From positions 1-49,761 of the forward strand of contig NZ_JAFAGS010000175.1 in assembly GCF_019237635.1 (NCBI RefSeq): a stretch of 49,761 nt of DNA. Direction: 5' to 3'. Position 1 is the stretch's first letter, and each line of letters opens with the position of its first letter. The DNA comes from Pluralibacter sp. (lineage in GTDB: Bacteria; Pseudomonadota; Gammaproteobacteria; Enterobacterales; Enterobacteriaceae). The translations under genes and the position numbers were made by a program. Below, one piece after another: positions 37,387 to 46,901 of the stretch. The notes below the pieces were generated by a model that saw only the letters and a list, made by a program, of their open reading frames with translations, ran no database searches and was not told the DNA's origin.

Positions 37387-38739
37387 TTAACGCATGGTCA
37401 CGAACTCTTCCGCGGCCGTCGGATGAATCGCCACGGTGTTGTCGAAGTCCTTCTTGGTGGCGCCCATCTTCAGTGCGACCGCAAAGCCCTGCAGCATTTC
37501 ATCCATACCGAAACCGATGCCGTGGATGCCGACGATTTTCTCTTCCGGGCCCACGCAGACCAGCTTCATGCGGCACGGCTGGCGGTGAGAGGTTACGGCG
37601 GTGTACATGGCGGTAAACGCGGATTTGTAGACTTTCACCTCCTCGTCGCCGTACTGTTCGCGCGCCTGCGGCTCGGTTAAACCGACGGTGCCGATAGGCG
37701 GGTGGCTAAAGACCACGGTCGGGATATTGCTGTAATCCAGATGCTCTTCCGGCTTGTTGTTAAACAGGCGCTCGGACAGGCGACGACCTGCCGCCACGGC
37801 AACCGGGGTCAGCTCAACGGCGCCGGTGTTATCGCCTACGGCGTAAATCCCCGAAACGTTGGTGTTCTGGAACTTATCGACGACGATATAGCCTTTTTCG
37901 TTGGTTTTAACGCCGGTTACCGCCAGGTTGACGTTGTCGTTGGCCGGTTCGCGGCCAATGGCCCAGATCAGACAGTCAACGGTCTGGCTGCGGCCATCTT
38001 CCAGCTCAAGCGTCAGGCTGCCGTCGGCGTTCTTCACCACCGCTTTCGGCACGGAGTGCGTGTGCAACTGCGGGCCTTCGGCATTCATCACTTCAACCAG
38101 CGTTTCGATGATGAGCGGGTCAAAGCTGCGCAGCGGCGCGTGTTTACGCACGAACAGATGCGCTTGCGCGCCCAGGCCGTTAATGACGCCTGCCAGCTCA
38201 ACCGCGATATAGCCAGCGCCGACGATTGCCACGCGCTTTGGCAGCGCTGGCAGCGCGAAGAAGCCATCGGAATCAATACCGTATTCCGCGCCCGGAATAT
38301 TCGGATGGCTCGGACGGCCGCCAGTGGCGATCAGGATGTGGTCGGCGGTAATCATTTCACCGTTCACCTCGACGGTTTTCGCATCGACAAAACGGGCGAA
38401 GCCGTGGATCACATCCACCTTATTTTTACCCAGCACGTTGTCGTACGAGGTATGGATACGATCAATGTAGGCGCTACGGCTGGCGATCAGGCGATCCCAG
38501 TCAAAGTGATTGATGGTGGTGTCAAAGCCATAGTCCGGGCCGTACAGATGAATCGCTTCGCGGATTTGCGCCGCATGCCACATCACTTTCTTCGGTACGC
38601 AACCGACGTTGACGCAGGTGCCGCCCAGTTCCTTCGCTTCAATCAGCGCACACTTCTGGCCGTACATAGCCGCGCGGTTGATGGAGGCGATGCCGCCGCT
38701 GCCGCCGCCGATTGCGATGTAGTCATAATGCTTAGTCAT
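37387..38739 (-). CDS. gor: Glutathione reductase Gor
   Basis: 450 residues, identical in length to E. coli Gor. FAD-binding GGGSGG at 11-16, the redox-active disulfide Cys42-x4-Cys47 in [14 protein letters not shown]-binding [11 protein letters not shown] with the following R/K-containing loop (VRKHAPLR) and the C-terminal base His in HPTAAEEF. It reduces glutathione disulfide with NADPH in the cytoplasm. OxyR regulates it in E. coli; no site was assigned here. It lies 71 bases downstream of rlmJ on the same strand. Confidence 0.98.
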   Translation of the reverse strand: MTKHYDYIAIGGGSGGIASINRAAMYGQKCALIEAKELGGTCVNVGCVPKKVMWHAAQIREAIHLYGPDYGFDTTINHFDWDRLIASRSAYIDRIHTSYDNVLGKNKVDVIHGFARFVDAKTVEVNGEMITADHILIATGGRPSHPNIPGAEYGIDSDGFFALPALPKRVAIVGAGYIAVELAGVINGLGAQAHLFVRKHAPLRSFDPLIIETLVEVMNAEGPQLHTHSVPKAVVKNADGSLTLELEDGRSQTVDCLIWAIGREPANDNVNLAVTGVKTNEKGYIVVDKFQNTNVSGIYAVGDNTGAVELTPVAVAAGRRLSERLFNNKPEEHLDYSNIPTVVFSHPPIGTVGLTEPQAREQYGDEEVKVYKSAFTAMYTAVTSHRQPCRMKLVCVGPEEKIVGIHGIGFGMDEMLQGFAVALKMGATKKDFDNTVAIHPTAAEEFVTMR

Positions 38740-38810
38740 AGCTTCTATCCTTAATCGTTGATTGCCGCGATTGTATACCGGGTATTAAAAGGTTCCACCG
38801 ATGGCTGCGA

Positions 38811-39653
38811 TTACTCAGGTGCGATCCAGCTAACGGAAGTGTGGCCTGTGCCGGACGGGACCAGCGTTTTATGCAGCCACGGCAACACGTTGTTCATCTG
38901 TGCTTCCAGCTTCCAGGGCGGGTTAATGACAATCATGCCGGATGCGGTCATGCCGCGCTGGTCGCTGTCCGGGCGCACCGCCAGCTCAATCTGCAGGATT
39001 TTACGAATTCCGGTCGCTTCGAGGTCCTTGATCATGCGCTTGATCTGCGCGCGCAGCACTACCGGGTACCAGAGCGCATAGGTGCCGGTCGCAAAGCGCT
39101 TATAGCCTTCGCTGATGCCGGAGACGACGGCCTGGTAGTCGGTCTTTATCTCGTACGGCGGATCGATAAGGATCAGTCCGCGACGCGAGACCGGCGGCAG
39201 TTTGGCTTTCAGTTGCAGGTAGCCGTCCGCTTTTTCCACACGGGCGCGCTCATCCTTCTGGAATTCGGATTTCAACAGCGGGAAATCGCTCGGGTGCAGC
39301 TCGGTCAGCTGCAGGCTGTCCTGCTCGCGCAGCAACTGGCGGGCAATCAGCGGCGAACCCGGGTAGTAGCGCAACTGACCGCTGCGGTTGAAATGCTGGA
39401 CTACGCTGATGTAAGGCTCAAGCTCGGCAGGCAGGTCGTCCTGCTGCCAGACGCGGGCGATGCCTTCCAGATATTCGCCGGTACGCTCCGCGTGCTCACC
39501 GCTCAGCTGATAGCGCCCGGCGCCCGCGTGGGTGTCGAGATAGAGAAACGGTTTATCTTTCTCTTTCAGCGCTTCAATGATCAGGCTCTGGACGGTGTGT
39601 TTGAGGACGTCGGCATGGTTGCCGGCGTGAAAGCTGTGGCGATAACTGAGCAT
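38811..39653 (-). CDS. rlmJ: 23S rRNA m6A2030 methyltransferase RlmJ
   Basis: 280 residues, the E. coli length. The N-terminus MLSYRHSFHAGNHADVLKH is characteristic. SAM-binding features and the catalytic amino-methyltransferase motif DPPYE (LILIDPPYEIKTD) are visible. It methylates A2030 of 23S rRNA before ribosome assembly. It is divergent from the PAP2 phosphatase and upstream of gor. Confidence 0.96.
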   Translation of the reverse strand: MLSYRHSFHAGNHADVLKHTVQSLIIEALKEKDKPFLYLDTHAGAGRYQLSGEHAERTGEYLEGIARVWQQDDLPAELEPYISVVQHFNRSGQLRYYPGSPLIARQLLREQDSLQLTELHPSDFPLLKSEFQKDERARVEKADGYLQLKAKLPPVSRRGLILIDPPYEIKTDYQAVVSGISEGYKRFATGTYALWYPVVLRAQIKRMIKDLEATGIRKILQIELAVRPDSDQRGMTASGMIVINPPWKLEAQMNNVLPWLHKTLVPSGTGHTSVSWIAPE

Positions 39654-39765
39654 CAGGAGTTCCGAAATTAAAAACGATGCCGACAGTTTACCGCAGATTG
39701 CGATGGATTACCGCTGATGCGCGGCGTCTGTCCACGACGTGAGAAAAGCGTGTCTAAACATAACC

Positions 39766-39782
39766 GTGTCATAAAACGGTCA
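39766..39782 (+). promoter_or_regulatory. Pho box (PhoB site) upstream of the PAP2 phosphatase
   Basis: GTGTCATAAAACGGTCA matches the PhoB consensus CTGTCATAWAWCTGTCA at 15 of 17 positions, as two 11-base direct units. It lies 60 bases before the phosphatase ATG. A further TGTC unit (39751-39754) lies upstream. No strong -10 follows at the expected distance (TAGCGT near 39794), which fits an activator-dependent promoter. Confidence 0.75.
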
Positions 39783-39841
39783 ATTACCGGCGCTAGCGTC
39801 GAGGAATGGCAAGGTAATTGGTTGAATAAAAGGAATAAAAA

Positions 39842-41113
39842 ATGAAAATACGTCTTACGCTGCTGGCGGCGTCGCTGTTTTTCGCGCTCCCGTCGCTGGC
39901 AAAAGAAGTCCCGCTGAACGCGGCGGCGGCCATTGCCAATAGCGTGACGCCCGCGTCCCCCGGCGCGTCATACAATGCGCTGGAAAGTCAGTCACTGGCG
40001 GCGCTGCGCAATGCGCTGAAAGGCGACTCGCCAGCGTTGCGCCGCGACCAGGTGGCGCATTCGACGCAGTCCACGACGCTTGCGGATACCGCGTGGCTGA
40101 AGGCCCGAGGGTATGATTTCCAGACCAAAGCCCGACAGCAGGCGGGGATTGACCTCCTTTCGACGTTCACCACGCTGCCGTCGCCGGTGCTGGCGGCAAA
40201 CCTGGCGACCGTCACCGCCATCAACCGTGACGCGATAGCGGCCACGCGCCAGCAGGCGCTGGCGGATGCCGAAGGGATAAGCTACCTCTATTTCCTCAGT
40301 GATGCATTGGGGCCGCGCCTGGGCAAGGCGTTTATCACCGCCTATGACAAAGGGGAAATCGGCAAAGCGGCAGCGCTGATTAAAGCCAGCGAAGTCAGTA
40401 CAGGGGCGGCGAAGAAGCATTTCAATAACCCTCGTCCGTTCCTCGTCAACGGCAATACCATTCACCTGGTGCCTGACGACACGGTGGTGAAAGACAATGC
40501 GCCGTACACCGCCGACGGCGGTTCGTTCCCGAGCGGCCACAGCAACACCGGGTACACCGACGCGCTGCTGATGGCGCAGATGCTGCCGGAACGCTACGAG
40601 GCGCTGGTGACGCGCGGGGCGCGCTACGGCTACTCGCGTATTGTGCTCGGCGTACACTATCCGCTGGACGTGATAGGGTCGCGCATGGTGGCGCAAAGCA
40701 ATGTGGCGCACTATCTGAATGATACGAAATACCGCGCGCTGTTTAACGAAGCCCGCGATCAGCTACGCAGCGCGCTGGAAAAAGAGTGCGGCATGCCGCT
40801 GACCCAGTGTGCAAAAACTGACGGCAAAAACGATCCGTACCGTGACCCGGCGATGCAGACGTTCTACCGCTTCACCATGACCTACGCGTTGCCGCAACAG
40901 CAAGGGGAGAAGGAGGCGCTTGTGGCGCCAGAGGGCGCCGAGGTGCTGCTGGAGAGCGCCTTGCCGCAGCTTTCCGCCGCCCAGCGTCGCGCGCTGATGG
41001 TGAAAACCGCGATTCCGGCGGGGTACCCGCTTTCCGGCTCGACGCCGGAACAGCAGTTCTGGCAGCGTCTGGATCTCTCTGCCGCCTGGTCTACGGCGAC
41101 GCATGCCCATTGA
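39842..41113 (+). CDS. Periplasmic PAP2-family (class A-like) acid phosphatase
   Basis: 423 residues with a signal peptide of about 20 (SLFFALPSLA). The three-part PAP2 active site is complete: K-x6-RP in KKHFNNPRP, PSGH in GGSFPSGHSNTG and SR-x5-H-x3-D in SRIVLGVHYPLD. That predicts vanadium-haloperoxidase-type phosphatase chemistry through a phospho-histidine, acting on phosphomonoesters in the periplasm. It is much longer than PhoN/PhoC-type enzymes (about 250 residues), with extra sequence before and after the catalytic core. SD AGGA precedes the ATG at 8 bases. A Pho box upstream suggests induction by phosphate starvation. E. coli K-12 has no gene at this place between rlmJ and prlC. Confidence 0.9.
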   Translation: MKIRLTLLAASLFFALPSLAKEVPLNAAAAIANSVTPASPGASYNALESQSLAALRNALKGDSPALRRDQVAHSTQSTTLADTAWLKARGYDFQTKARQQAGIDLLSTFTTLPSPVLAANLATVTAINRDAIAATRQQALADAEGISYLYFLSDALGPRLGKAFITAYDKGEIGKAAALIKASEVSTGAAKKHFNNPRPFLVNGNTIHLVPDDTVVKDNAPYTADGGSFPSGHSNTGYTDALLMAQMLPERYEALVTRGARYGYSRIVLGVHYPLDVIGSRMVAQSNVAHYLNDTKYRALFNEARDQLRSALEKECGMPLTQCAKTDGKNDPYRDPAMQTFYRFTMTYALPQQQGEKEALVAPEGAEVLLESALPQLSAAQRRALMVKTAIPAGYPLSGSTPEQQFWQRLDLSAAWSTATHAH

Positions 41114-41135
41114 AATCCTCTACACTTACCCCCAT
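41110..41135 (+). promoter_or_regulatory. sigma32 heat-shock promoter of prlC
   Basis: TTGAAA (41110-41115), 14-base gap, CCCCAT (41130-41135), matching the sigma32 pattern CTTGAAA-N13-15-CCCCATNT. The -35 overlaps the stop codon of the phosphatase gene. prlC belongs to the heat-shock regulon in E. coli, so function and sequence agree. Confidence 0.8.
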
Positions 41136-41200
41136 GCTACATTTCATCGACAGGCGCCGGAATACGCGCCTGATTCACTCTTTTCAACAGGACAGCGCTT

Positions 41201-43243
41201 ATGACCAATCCATTACTGACGCCTTTTGAGTTGCCGCCTTTCTCCGCCATCAAGCCGGAACATGTCGTCCCCGCCGTCACCAAAGCGCTGGATGACTGCC
41301 GTACTGCGGTGGAGCAGGTCGTGGCACAGGGCGCGCCGTACAGCTGGGAGACGCTCTGCCAGCCGCTGGCGGAAGTTGACGATGTCCTGGGTCGAATGTT
41401 CTCCCCGGTCAGCCATCTAAACTCGGTAAAAAACAGCCCTGAGCTGCGCGAAGCCTATGAGCAGACGCTACCGCTGCTGTCCGAATACAGCACCTGGGTG
41501 GGGCAGCACGAAGGGCTGTACAACGCATACCGCGATCTGCGCGACGGGGACAACTACGCCGCGCTGAACCTGGCGCAGAAGAAAGCCGTGGATAACGCGC
41601 TGCGCGATTTTGAACTGTCCGGTATTGGTCTGCCGAAAGAGAAGCAGAAGCGTTATGGCGAAATCGCCGCGCGCTTGTCCGAGTTGGGCAACCAGTACAG
41701 CAATAACGTCCTCGATGCCACCATGGGCTGGACGAAGCTGATTACCGACGAATCCGAGCTGGCCGGTATACCGGAAAGCGCGCTGGCGGCCGCCAAAGCG
41801 CAGGCCGAAGCGAAAGAGCAGGAAGGCTGGCTGCTGACGCTCGATATTCCAAGCTACCTGCCGGTCATGACCTACTGCGAAAACGGGCGGCTGCGCGAAG
41901 AGATGTACCGCGCCTACACCACCCGCGCTTCCGACCAAGGGCCGAACGCCGGGAAATGGGACAACAGCCCGGTGATGGAAGAGATCCTCGCGCTGCGCCA
42001 CGAACTGGCGCAACTGCTGGGCTTTGAAAGCTACGCCTTTAAGTCGCTGGCGACCAAAATGGCGGAGAACCCCCAGCAGGTGCTGGACTTCCTGACCGAT
42101 CTGGCCAAACGCGCGCGTCCGCAGGGCGAAAAAGAGCTGGCTCAACTGCGCGCGTATGCGAAAGCCGGGTTTGGCGTTGATGAGCTGCAGCCGTGGGACA
42201 TCGCGTACTACAGCGAGCAGCAGAAGCAGCATCTGTACAGCATCAGCGACGAACAGCTGCGCCCTTATTTCCCGGAGAACAAAGCCGTTAACGGCCTGTT
42301 CGAAGTCGTTAAGCGCATTTATGGAATTACCGCGAAAGAGCGCACCGATGTTGACGTCTGGCACCCGGAAGTCCGCTTCTTCGAGCTATACGACGAAAAT
42401 AATGAACTGCGCGGCAGCTTCTATCTCGACCTGTATGCCCGCGAACACAAACGCGGCGGCGCATGGATGGACGACTGCGTCGGCCAGATGCGTAAAGCCA
42501 ACGGCACGCTGCAAAAGCCGGTCGCCTACCTGACCTGTAACTTTAACCGCCCGGTCAACGGCAAACCGGCACTGTTTACCCATGATGAAGTGATCACCCT
42601 GTTCCACGAGTTTGGCCACGGTCTGCACCACATGCTGACCCGCGTGGAAACCGCCGGTGTTTCCGGTATCAGCGGGGTTCCGTGGGATGCCGTCGAGCTG
42701 CCGAGCCAGTTTATGGAAAACTGGTGCTGGGAGCCGGACGCGCTGGCGTTTATCTCCGGTCACTATGAAACTGGCGAACCGCTGCCGAAGGCGCTGCTGG
42801 ATAAAATGCTGGCGGCGAAGAACTATCAGGCGGCGATGTTTATCCTGCGCCAGCTGGAGTTCGGCCTGTTCGACTTCCGCCTGCATGCGCAGTACAACCC
42901 GGCGCAGGGGGCGAAAATCCTTGATACCCTGGCCGAGATTAAAAAGCAGGTCGCTGTGGTGCCGGGGCCGTCATGGGGCCGCTTCCCGCATGCCTTCAGC
43001 CACATCTTTGCCGGTGGCTATGCGGCGGGTTATTACAGCTACCTGTGGGCCGACGTGCTGGCGGCGGATGCCTTCTCCCGTTTCGAAGAGGAAGGGATTT
43101 TCAACCGCACGACCGGACAGTCTTTCCTCGACAACATTCTGAGCCGCGGCGGTTCCGAAGAGCCGATGACGCTGTTCAAGCGCTTCCGTGGGCGCGAGCC
43201 GCACCTGGATGCAATGCTTGAGCACTACGGAATTAAAGGCTGA
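41201..43243 (+). CDS. prlC: Oligopeptidase A (PrlC/OpdA)
   Basis: 680 residues, the E. coli length. M3-family zinc metallopeptidase with HEFGH at residues 469-473 and the downstream zinc-ligand glutamate region ([13 protein letters not shown]). It is cytoplasmic and degrades short peptides, including signal peptides released from membranes. SD ACAGGACAG lies 8-12 bases before the ATG. Eight bases separate its stop from rsmJ, consistent with the prlC-rsmJ heat-shock operon. Confidence 0.98.
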   Translation: MTNPLLTPFELPPFSAIKPEHVVPAVTKALDDCRTAVEQVVAQGAPYSWETLCQPLAEVDDVLGRMFSPVSHLNSVKNSPELREAYEQTLPLLSEYSTWVGQHEGLYNAYRDLRDGDNYAALNLAQKKAVDNALRDFELSGIGLPKEKQKRYGEIAARLSELGNQYSNNVLDATMGWTKLITDESELAGIPESALAAAKAQAEAKEQEGWLLTLDIPSYLPVMTYCENGRLREEMYRAYTTRASDQGPNAGKWDNSPVMEEILALRHELAQLLGFESYAFKSLATKMAENPQQVLDFLTDLAKRARPQGEKELAQLRAYAKAGFGVDELQPWDIAYYSEQQKQHLYSISDEQLRPYFPENKAVNGLFEVVKRIYGITAKERTDVDVWHPEVRFFELYDENNELRGSFYLDLYAREHKRGGAWMDDCVGQMRKANGTLQKPVAYLTCNFNRPVNGKPALFTHDEVITLFHEFGHGLHHMLTRVETAGVSGISGVPWDAVELPSQFMENWCWEPDALAFISGHYETGEPLPKALLDKMLAAKNYQAAMFILRQLEFGLFDFRLHAQYNPAQGAKILDTLAEIKKQVAVVPGPSWGRFPHAFSHIFAGGYAAGYYSYLWADVLAADAFSRFEEEGIFNRTTGQSFLDNILSRGGSEEPMTLFKRFRGREPHLDAMLEHYGIKG

Positions 43244-43251
43244 GATCCTGC

Positions 43252-44004
43252 GTGAAGATTTGCTTAGTAGATGAAACAGGCGCCGGAGACGGCGCCTTCT
43301 CTGTTCTGGCCGCCCGCTGGGGGTTAGAGCAGGACGATGACAATTTGATGGCGCTGGTGATGACGCCGGAGCACCTTGAGCTGCGTAAGCGCGACGAACC
43401 CAAACTTGGCGGCATCTTTGTCGATTTCGTCGGCGGCGCGATGGCGCACCGGCGTAAATTCGGCGGCGGCCGCGGCGAGGCGGTGGCGAAAGCGGTCGGC
43501 ATTAAGGGTAGTTATCTGCCCGATGTGGTGGACGCGACCGCCGGGCTCGGACGAGATGCGTTTGTGCTGGCATCCGTCGGCTGTCATGTGCGCATGCTGG
43601 AGCGAAATCCGGTGGTAGCGGCGCTGCTCGACGACGGATTGCGTCGCGGCTATGCCGACCCGGAGATCGGTCCATGGCTGCAGGAGCGTCTGCAGCTTAT
43701 CCATGCTTCCAGCCTGACGGCGCTCACCGATATTACCCCGCGTCCGCAGGTGGTGTACCTCGACCCGATGTTTCCCCATAAACAGAAAAGCGCGCTGGTG
43801 AAAAAAGAGATGCGGGTGTTTCAGTCGCTGGTGGGGCCGGACCTCGACGCGGATGGCCTGCTGGAGCCTGCCCGCAGACTGGCGACCAAACGCGTGGTGG
43901 TGAAGCGGCCGGACTATGCGCCGCCGCTGGCGGATGTCGCGACCGTTAATGCGGTGGTGACCAAAGGACATCGGTTTGATATTTATGCGGGGACGGCGGA
44001 GTAA
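43252..44004 (+). CDS. rsmJ: 16S rRNA m2G1516 methyltransferase RsmJ
   Basis: 250 residues from GTG at 43252, as in E. coli ([18 protein letters not shown]). SAM-binding region [20 protein letters not shown] and catalytic motif [13 protein letters not shown]. It methylates G1516 of 16S rRNA. Co-transcribed with prlC from 8 bases downstream. Confidence 0.97.
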   Translation: MKICLVDETGAGDGAFSVLAARWGLEQDDDNLMALVMTPEHLELRKRDEPKLGGIFVDFVGGAMAHRRKFGGGRGEAVAKAVGIKGSYLPDVVDATAGLGRDAFVLASVGCHVRMLERNPVVAALLDDGLRRGYADPEIGPWLQERLQLIHASSLTALTDITPRPQVVYLDPMFPHKQKSALVKKEMRVFQSLVGPDLDADGLLEPARRLATKRVVVKRPDYAPPLADVATVNAVVTKGHRFDIYAGTAE

Positions 44005-44014
44005 AGCCCTTTTT

Positions 44015-44042
44015 CGCCCCTCTCTGGCGAAGGAGAGGGGCG
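44015..44042. terminator. Bidirectional terminator between rsmJ and dtpB
   Basis: CGCCCCTCTC (44015-44024)/GAGAGGGGCG (44033-44042), a perfect 10-base-pair stem with an 8-base loop. For the leftward strand it is followed by GAAAAAGG, and in that sense the T-rich side is weak; for the rightward strand there is no T run. Confidence 0.75.
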
Positions 44043-44054
44043 GATAGCGCCACG

Positions 44055-45527
44055 TTACTGATTGGTGGCTGGCGTATTAATCATCCGGTTGAGCCACGGT
44101 ACCAGAATGGCCATCACCACAGTGACGGCAAGCGTCACAAGACCGATTTTGCTGAAGACGTTGGTATAAATCGGCAGCGTCTGCTGTGGGTCGGTAACGT
44201 TTTCCGGTACCGCCGTGAAGGTAGCGACATAGCCGCCGAGCAGGAACGCGGCGGCCTGAGTCAGGAACCACATCCCGAGAATAAAGCCCATCAGACGCTG
44301 CGGCACCAGCGCGGCGACCATTGCCAGCCCCAGGGCGCTAATCAGCAGCTCTCCCAGACTCTGGAACAGATACACCAGCACGATAAACCACGGCGACGTC
44401 AGCCCCTGCGGGTCGGCAAACCACAGCCCTGCGGCCGCGGCGGTCAGGAAGCCGAGGGAGCACAAAAACATGCCGAGGGTGAATTTCATCGGCATCGACA
44501 GGTCTTTACCATGGTTGCCAAGACGCGTGTAGATAGCCGCCAGCGCCGGGCTTGCGACCACCACCCAGAACGGATTCAGCGCCTGGAAGCTGACCGGGTT
44601 AATGGTGATGCCGAGAATGTCATGATGCACGTTGTTGATGGCGAAGAAGTTCAGCGAGGTGGGCATCTGTGCGTACAGAATGTAAAACAACACCGCTTCA
44701 ATCATCAGAATAAACGCGACGATCATTTTGTTGCGGCCGGTATTGTCGAGACGGAACGCTTCACGGAAGAAGAAAATCGTCACCACGATGGAGAGGACGA
44801 TCAGCACCAGGTTGGCCACTTTGACGTTATGCATCAGCCAGGCACAGATAAACACCGCGACGACCGTGCCAGCCAGCACCATCAGCAGGTTTTTGACGTT
44901 CAGCGGCCGGTGATCCGGGTCAGAACCGATATCCTTTACCATGCCGCGGCAGGCGAAATAGACCAGCAGGGCGACGATAAGCCCGGCGCCGCACAGGTTA
45001 TAGGTCACCGCATAGCCAAACTTCTCGGCAATCACCGGGGCCAGTGATAACGACAGCAGCGAACCGATGTTGATAGACATATAAAACAGGGTAAACGCGC
45101 CGTCGAGACGCGGGTCCTTCGGCGGATAACATTTAGAAAGCAGGCTCGCCGGGTTGGCTTTAAACAGCCCGTTACCGACGGCAATGGTGCCGAGCGCAAA
45201 GAAAATCAGCTCAGGCTTGAGCAGCGAAAGACCGGTCATGAAATAACCGATAGCCAGCACAATGGCGCCGAGCACCAGCGTTCTTTTGGTGCCGAGCAGA
45301 TGGTCGCCGACGAACCCCCCGAGCGAGATCAGGCCATAGACCAGCGCGGCAAAGGCGCCGAAGGTGATAAACGCCTGCTCCTGGGAGAACCCCAGCTGTT
45401 TGACGAAAAAGACGGCCAGGATGCCCTGAACGCCGTAATAGCCGAACCGTTCCCATAGTTCGACAAAGAAAATCATAAAGAACGGCCGCGGCTGCTGCAG
45501 TAAGCCCGCGGAGGGGGATGTATTCAT
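44055..45527 (-). CDS. dtpB: Dipeptide/tripeptide:H+ symporter DtpB
   Basis: 490 residues (489 in E. coli). POT/PTR-family MFS transporter: the ExxERFxYY motif is [11 protein letters not shown] in helix 1 and [15 protein letters not shown] follows helix 2. Twelve to fourteen helices. It imports di- and tripeptides by proton symport, complementing the Dpp ABC system 40 kb away in this window. Confidence 0.95.
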   Translation of the reverse strand: MNTSPSAGLLQQPRPFFMIFFVELWERFGYYGVQGILAVFFVKQLGFSQEQAFITFGAFAALVYGLISLGGFVGDHLLGTKRTLVLGAIVLAIGYFMTGLSLLKPELIFFALGTIAVGNGLFKANPASLLSKCYPPKDPRLDGAFTLFYMSINIGSLLSLSLAPVIAEKFGYAVTYNLCGAGLIVALLVYFACRGMVKDIGSDPDHRPLNVKNLLMVLAGTVVAVFICAWLMHNVKVANLVLIVLSIVVTIFFFREAFRLDNTGRNKMIVAFILMIEAVLFYILYAQMPTSLNFFAINNVHHDILGITINPVSFQALNPFWVVVASPALAAIYTRLGNHGKDLSMPMKFTLGMFLCSLGFLTAAAAGLWFADPQGLTSPWFIVLVYLFQSLGELLISALGLAMVAALVPQRLMGFILGMWFLTQAAAFLLGGYVATFTAVPENVTDPQQTLPIYTNVFSKIGLVTLAVTVVMAILVPWLNRMINTPATNQ

Positions 45528-45721
45528 GTTTTTCGTCCTTATTTACCAACCCAAAAAAGTATGCGCATTCGCGTAGAAATGTGCGAAGAAGATGCCATTG
45601 TTGAAATACAATGCTGTTATAAATTGCCAGTGTAGATTATTAGATTGGATGATAGTGAAACAACTGGCTGATCACACTAATTGTTTTCAATCTATCAAAA
45701 TATTGTATTTGTGAGCAGGTT

Positions 45722-45755
45722 GTAAAAACGAAAAACGCCCGCAAAAGCGGGCGTT
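45722..45755 (-). terminator. Rho-independent terminator of uspA
   Basis: On the minus strand AACGCCCGC-TTTT-GCGGGCGTT followed by TTTCGTTTTT, 25 bases after the uspA stop. Confidence 0.92.
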
Positions 45756-45779
45756 AAGTTGTACCGACAGGGAGAAGAA

Positions 45780-46217
45780 TTAATCTTCCTCTTCGTCGCG
45801 CAGCGGAACGATCAACATGTCGACGTGAACGGTGTTGATAAGCTGGCGGGCAGAGGACATCAGCTTGCTCCAGAAATCCTGATGATGGCCGCAGACGACC
45901 AGGTCCATGTCATATTTTTTAATTGCATCAACCAGCACCTGACCCAGGTCGCCGCTACCGCTCAGGGTTTCGGTGATTGGATAGCCCGCGTTGGTGGACA
46001 ATTCCGTCAGCGCGTGGTGGGTTTCTTCGGAGATGCGTTTTTGCATATCGCCCAGATTTACGTCAATTAAACCGGTGTAGAGATCGGAGTAGTTCACATC
46101 GACATGAATCAGGGAAACTTTCGCGTTATAGGGGCGAGCCATAGAAACGGCTTTGTCTACCAGTACTTTACTTTCTGGTGAGAGGTCTACCGCGATAAGA
46201 ATGTGTTTGTAAGCCAT
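45780..46217 (-). CDS. uspA: Universal stress protein UspA
   Basis: 145 residues, one more than E. coli. Starts [17 protein letters not shown]; the acidic tail RDEEED is the likely place of the extra residue. It is a UspA-class protein; these lack the ATP-binding G-2x-G-9x-G(S/T) pattern, and here the corresponding segment [19 protein letters not shown] is consistent with that. It supports survival during growth arrest and stress. SD GGAAGGAG lies six bases before the ATG. Divergent from uspB. Confidence 0.97.
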   Translation of the reverse strand: MAYKHILIAVDLSPESKVLVDKAVSMARPYNAKVSLIHVDVNYSDLYTGLIDVNLGDMQKRISEETHHALTELSTNAGYPITETLSGSGDLGQVLVDAIKKYDMDLVVCGHHQDFWSKLMSSARQLINTVHVDMLIVPLRDEEED

Positions 46218-46382
46218 AGTGTTACTCCTTCCTTAAGTGGTTAATGACCAATTGTAGACAATTCAACCTTAAAACGACCTACAAGCTACGTCAATGTACC
46301 TTGATCACCAATTAGTTAAACAAATTTTCCGTTTCGACTATTGATAACGGTTAACCTTGTAGCAAAAAAATTAACGGATCTC

Positions 46383-46389
46383 CTACACT
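46383..46389 (+). promoter_or_regulatory. sigmaS-type -10 of uspB
   Basis: CTACACT differs by one base from the sigmaS -10 consensus CTATACT. uspB is sigmaS-dependent in E. coli. A start near 46396 would give a leader of about 120 bases. Confidence 0.6.
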
Positions 46390-46400
46390 ATTTAATGAAC

Positions 46401-46515
46401 CGATCGAAAGCGTTATTGTGATCGGATTCTCACTCTTTGACTGAATTGTCTGTTGGTTATCGGGGGAGCGGTAGCCCCGGAGGAGTCTCCGTGGGTGGGT
46501 CGCCGGGGAGGAGGT
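46401..46515 (+). other. Structured uspB leader
   Basis: CCGATC (46401-46406)/GATCGG (46421-46426) form a first hairpin. Then three competing pairings are possible: CGGGG 46461-46465 with CCCCG 46475-46479; CGGAG 46478-46482 with CTCCG 46487-46491; CCCCGG 46475-46480 with CCGGGG 46503-46508. The last would bury the start of the SD GGGGAGGAGG. The SD core AGGAGG (46509-46514) is only one base from the ATG, so alternative registers are likely used. Confidence 0.5.
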
Positions 46516-46851
46516 ATGGTAAGCACTGTCGCGCTGTTTTGGGCTTTGTGTGTCGTGTGTGTAGTGAATATGGCGCGCTACTTCTCATCATTGCGTGCCC
46601 TGTTAGTCGTGCTGCGTGGTTGCGATCCCTTGCTCTATCAGTACGTAGATGGCGGAGGTTTTTTTACTTCCCATGGTCAACCCGGTAAACAGATGCGCCT
46701 GGTGTGGTACATCTACGCGCAGCGTTATCGCGATCATCATGACGATGAGTTTATTCGCCGCTGTGAGCGTGTGCGCCGCCAGTTCATCCTGACGAGTGCA
46801 CTGTGCGGGCTGGTCGTTGTCAGCCTGATAGGCTTAATGATTTGGCATTAA
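46516..46851 (+). CDS. uspB: Universal stress protein B, UspB
   Basis: 111 residues from the ATG at 46516 ([12 protein letters not shown]), the E. coli length; an in-frame start at 46453 would translate the GC-rich leader and is rejected. Two membrane helices, residues 1-20 and about 87-110 ([19 protein letters not shown]). The middle segment [17 protein letters not shown] is highly conserved. An inner-membrane sigmaS-dependent protein needed for stationary-phase ethanol resistance in E. coli. Confidence 0.95.
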   Translation: MVSTVALFWALCVVCVVNMARYFSSLRALLVVLRGCDPLLYQYVDGGGFFTSHGQPGKQMRLVWYIYAQRYRDHHDDEFIRRCERVRRQFILTSALCGLVVVSLIGLMIWH

Positions 46852-46852
46852 G

Positions 46853-46890
46853 CAAAAAAAACGGGCCAGTTTCCTGACCCGTCGTTTTTC
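46853..46890. terminator. Bidirectional terminator between uspB and pitA
   Basis: ACGGGCCAG-TTTC-CTGACCCGT (46861-46882, one mismatch) with an A run on the left (46854-46860) and a T run on the right (46885-46889), so it works for both convergent genes. Confidence 0.88.
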
Positions 46891-46901
46891 GCGTTGCTCG
46901 C

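Noticed and set aside
37702-38754. 350-codon ORF opposite gor
   Set aside because: Antisense shadow of a well-supported gene; composition typical of such shadows.
46453-46515. Upstream start for uspB
   Set aside because: Would add 21 residues encoded by the GC-rich structured leader; the 111-residue product matches the family.
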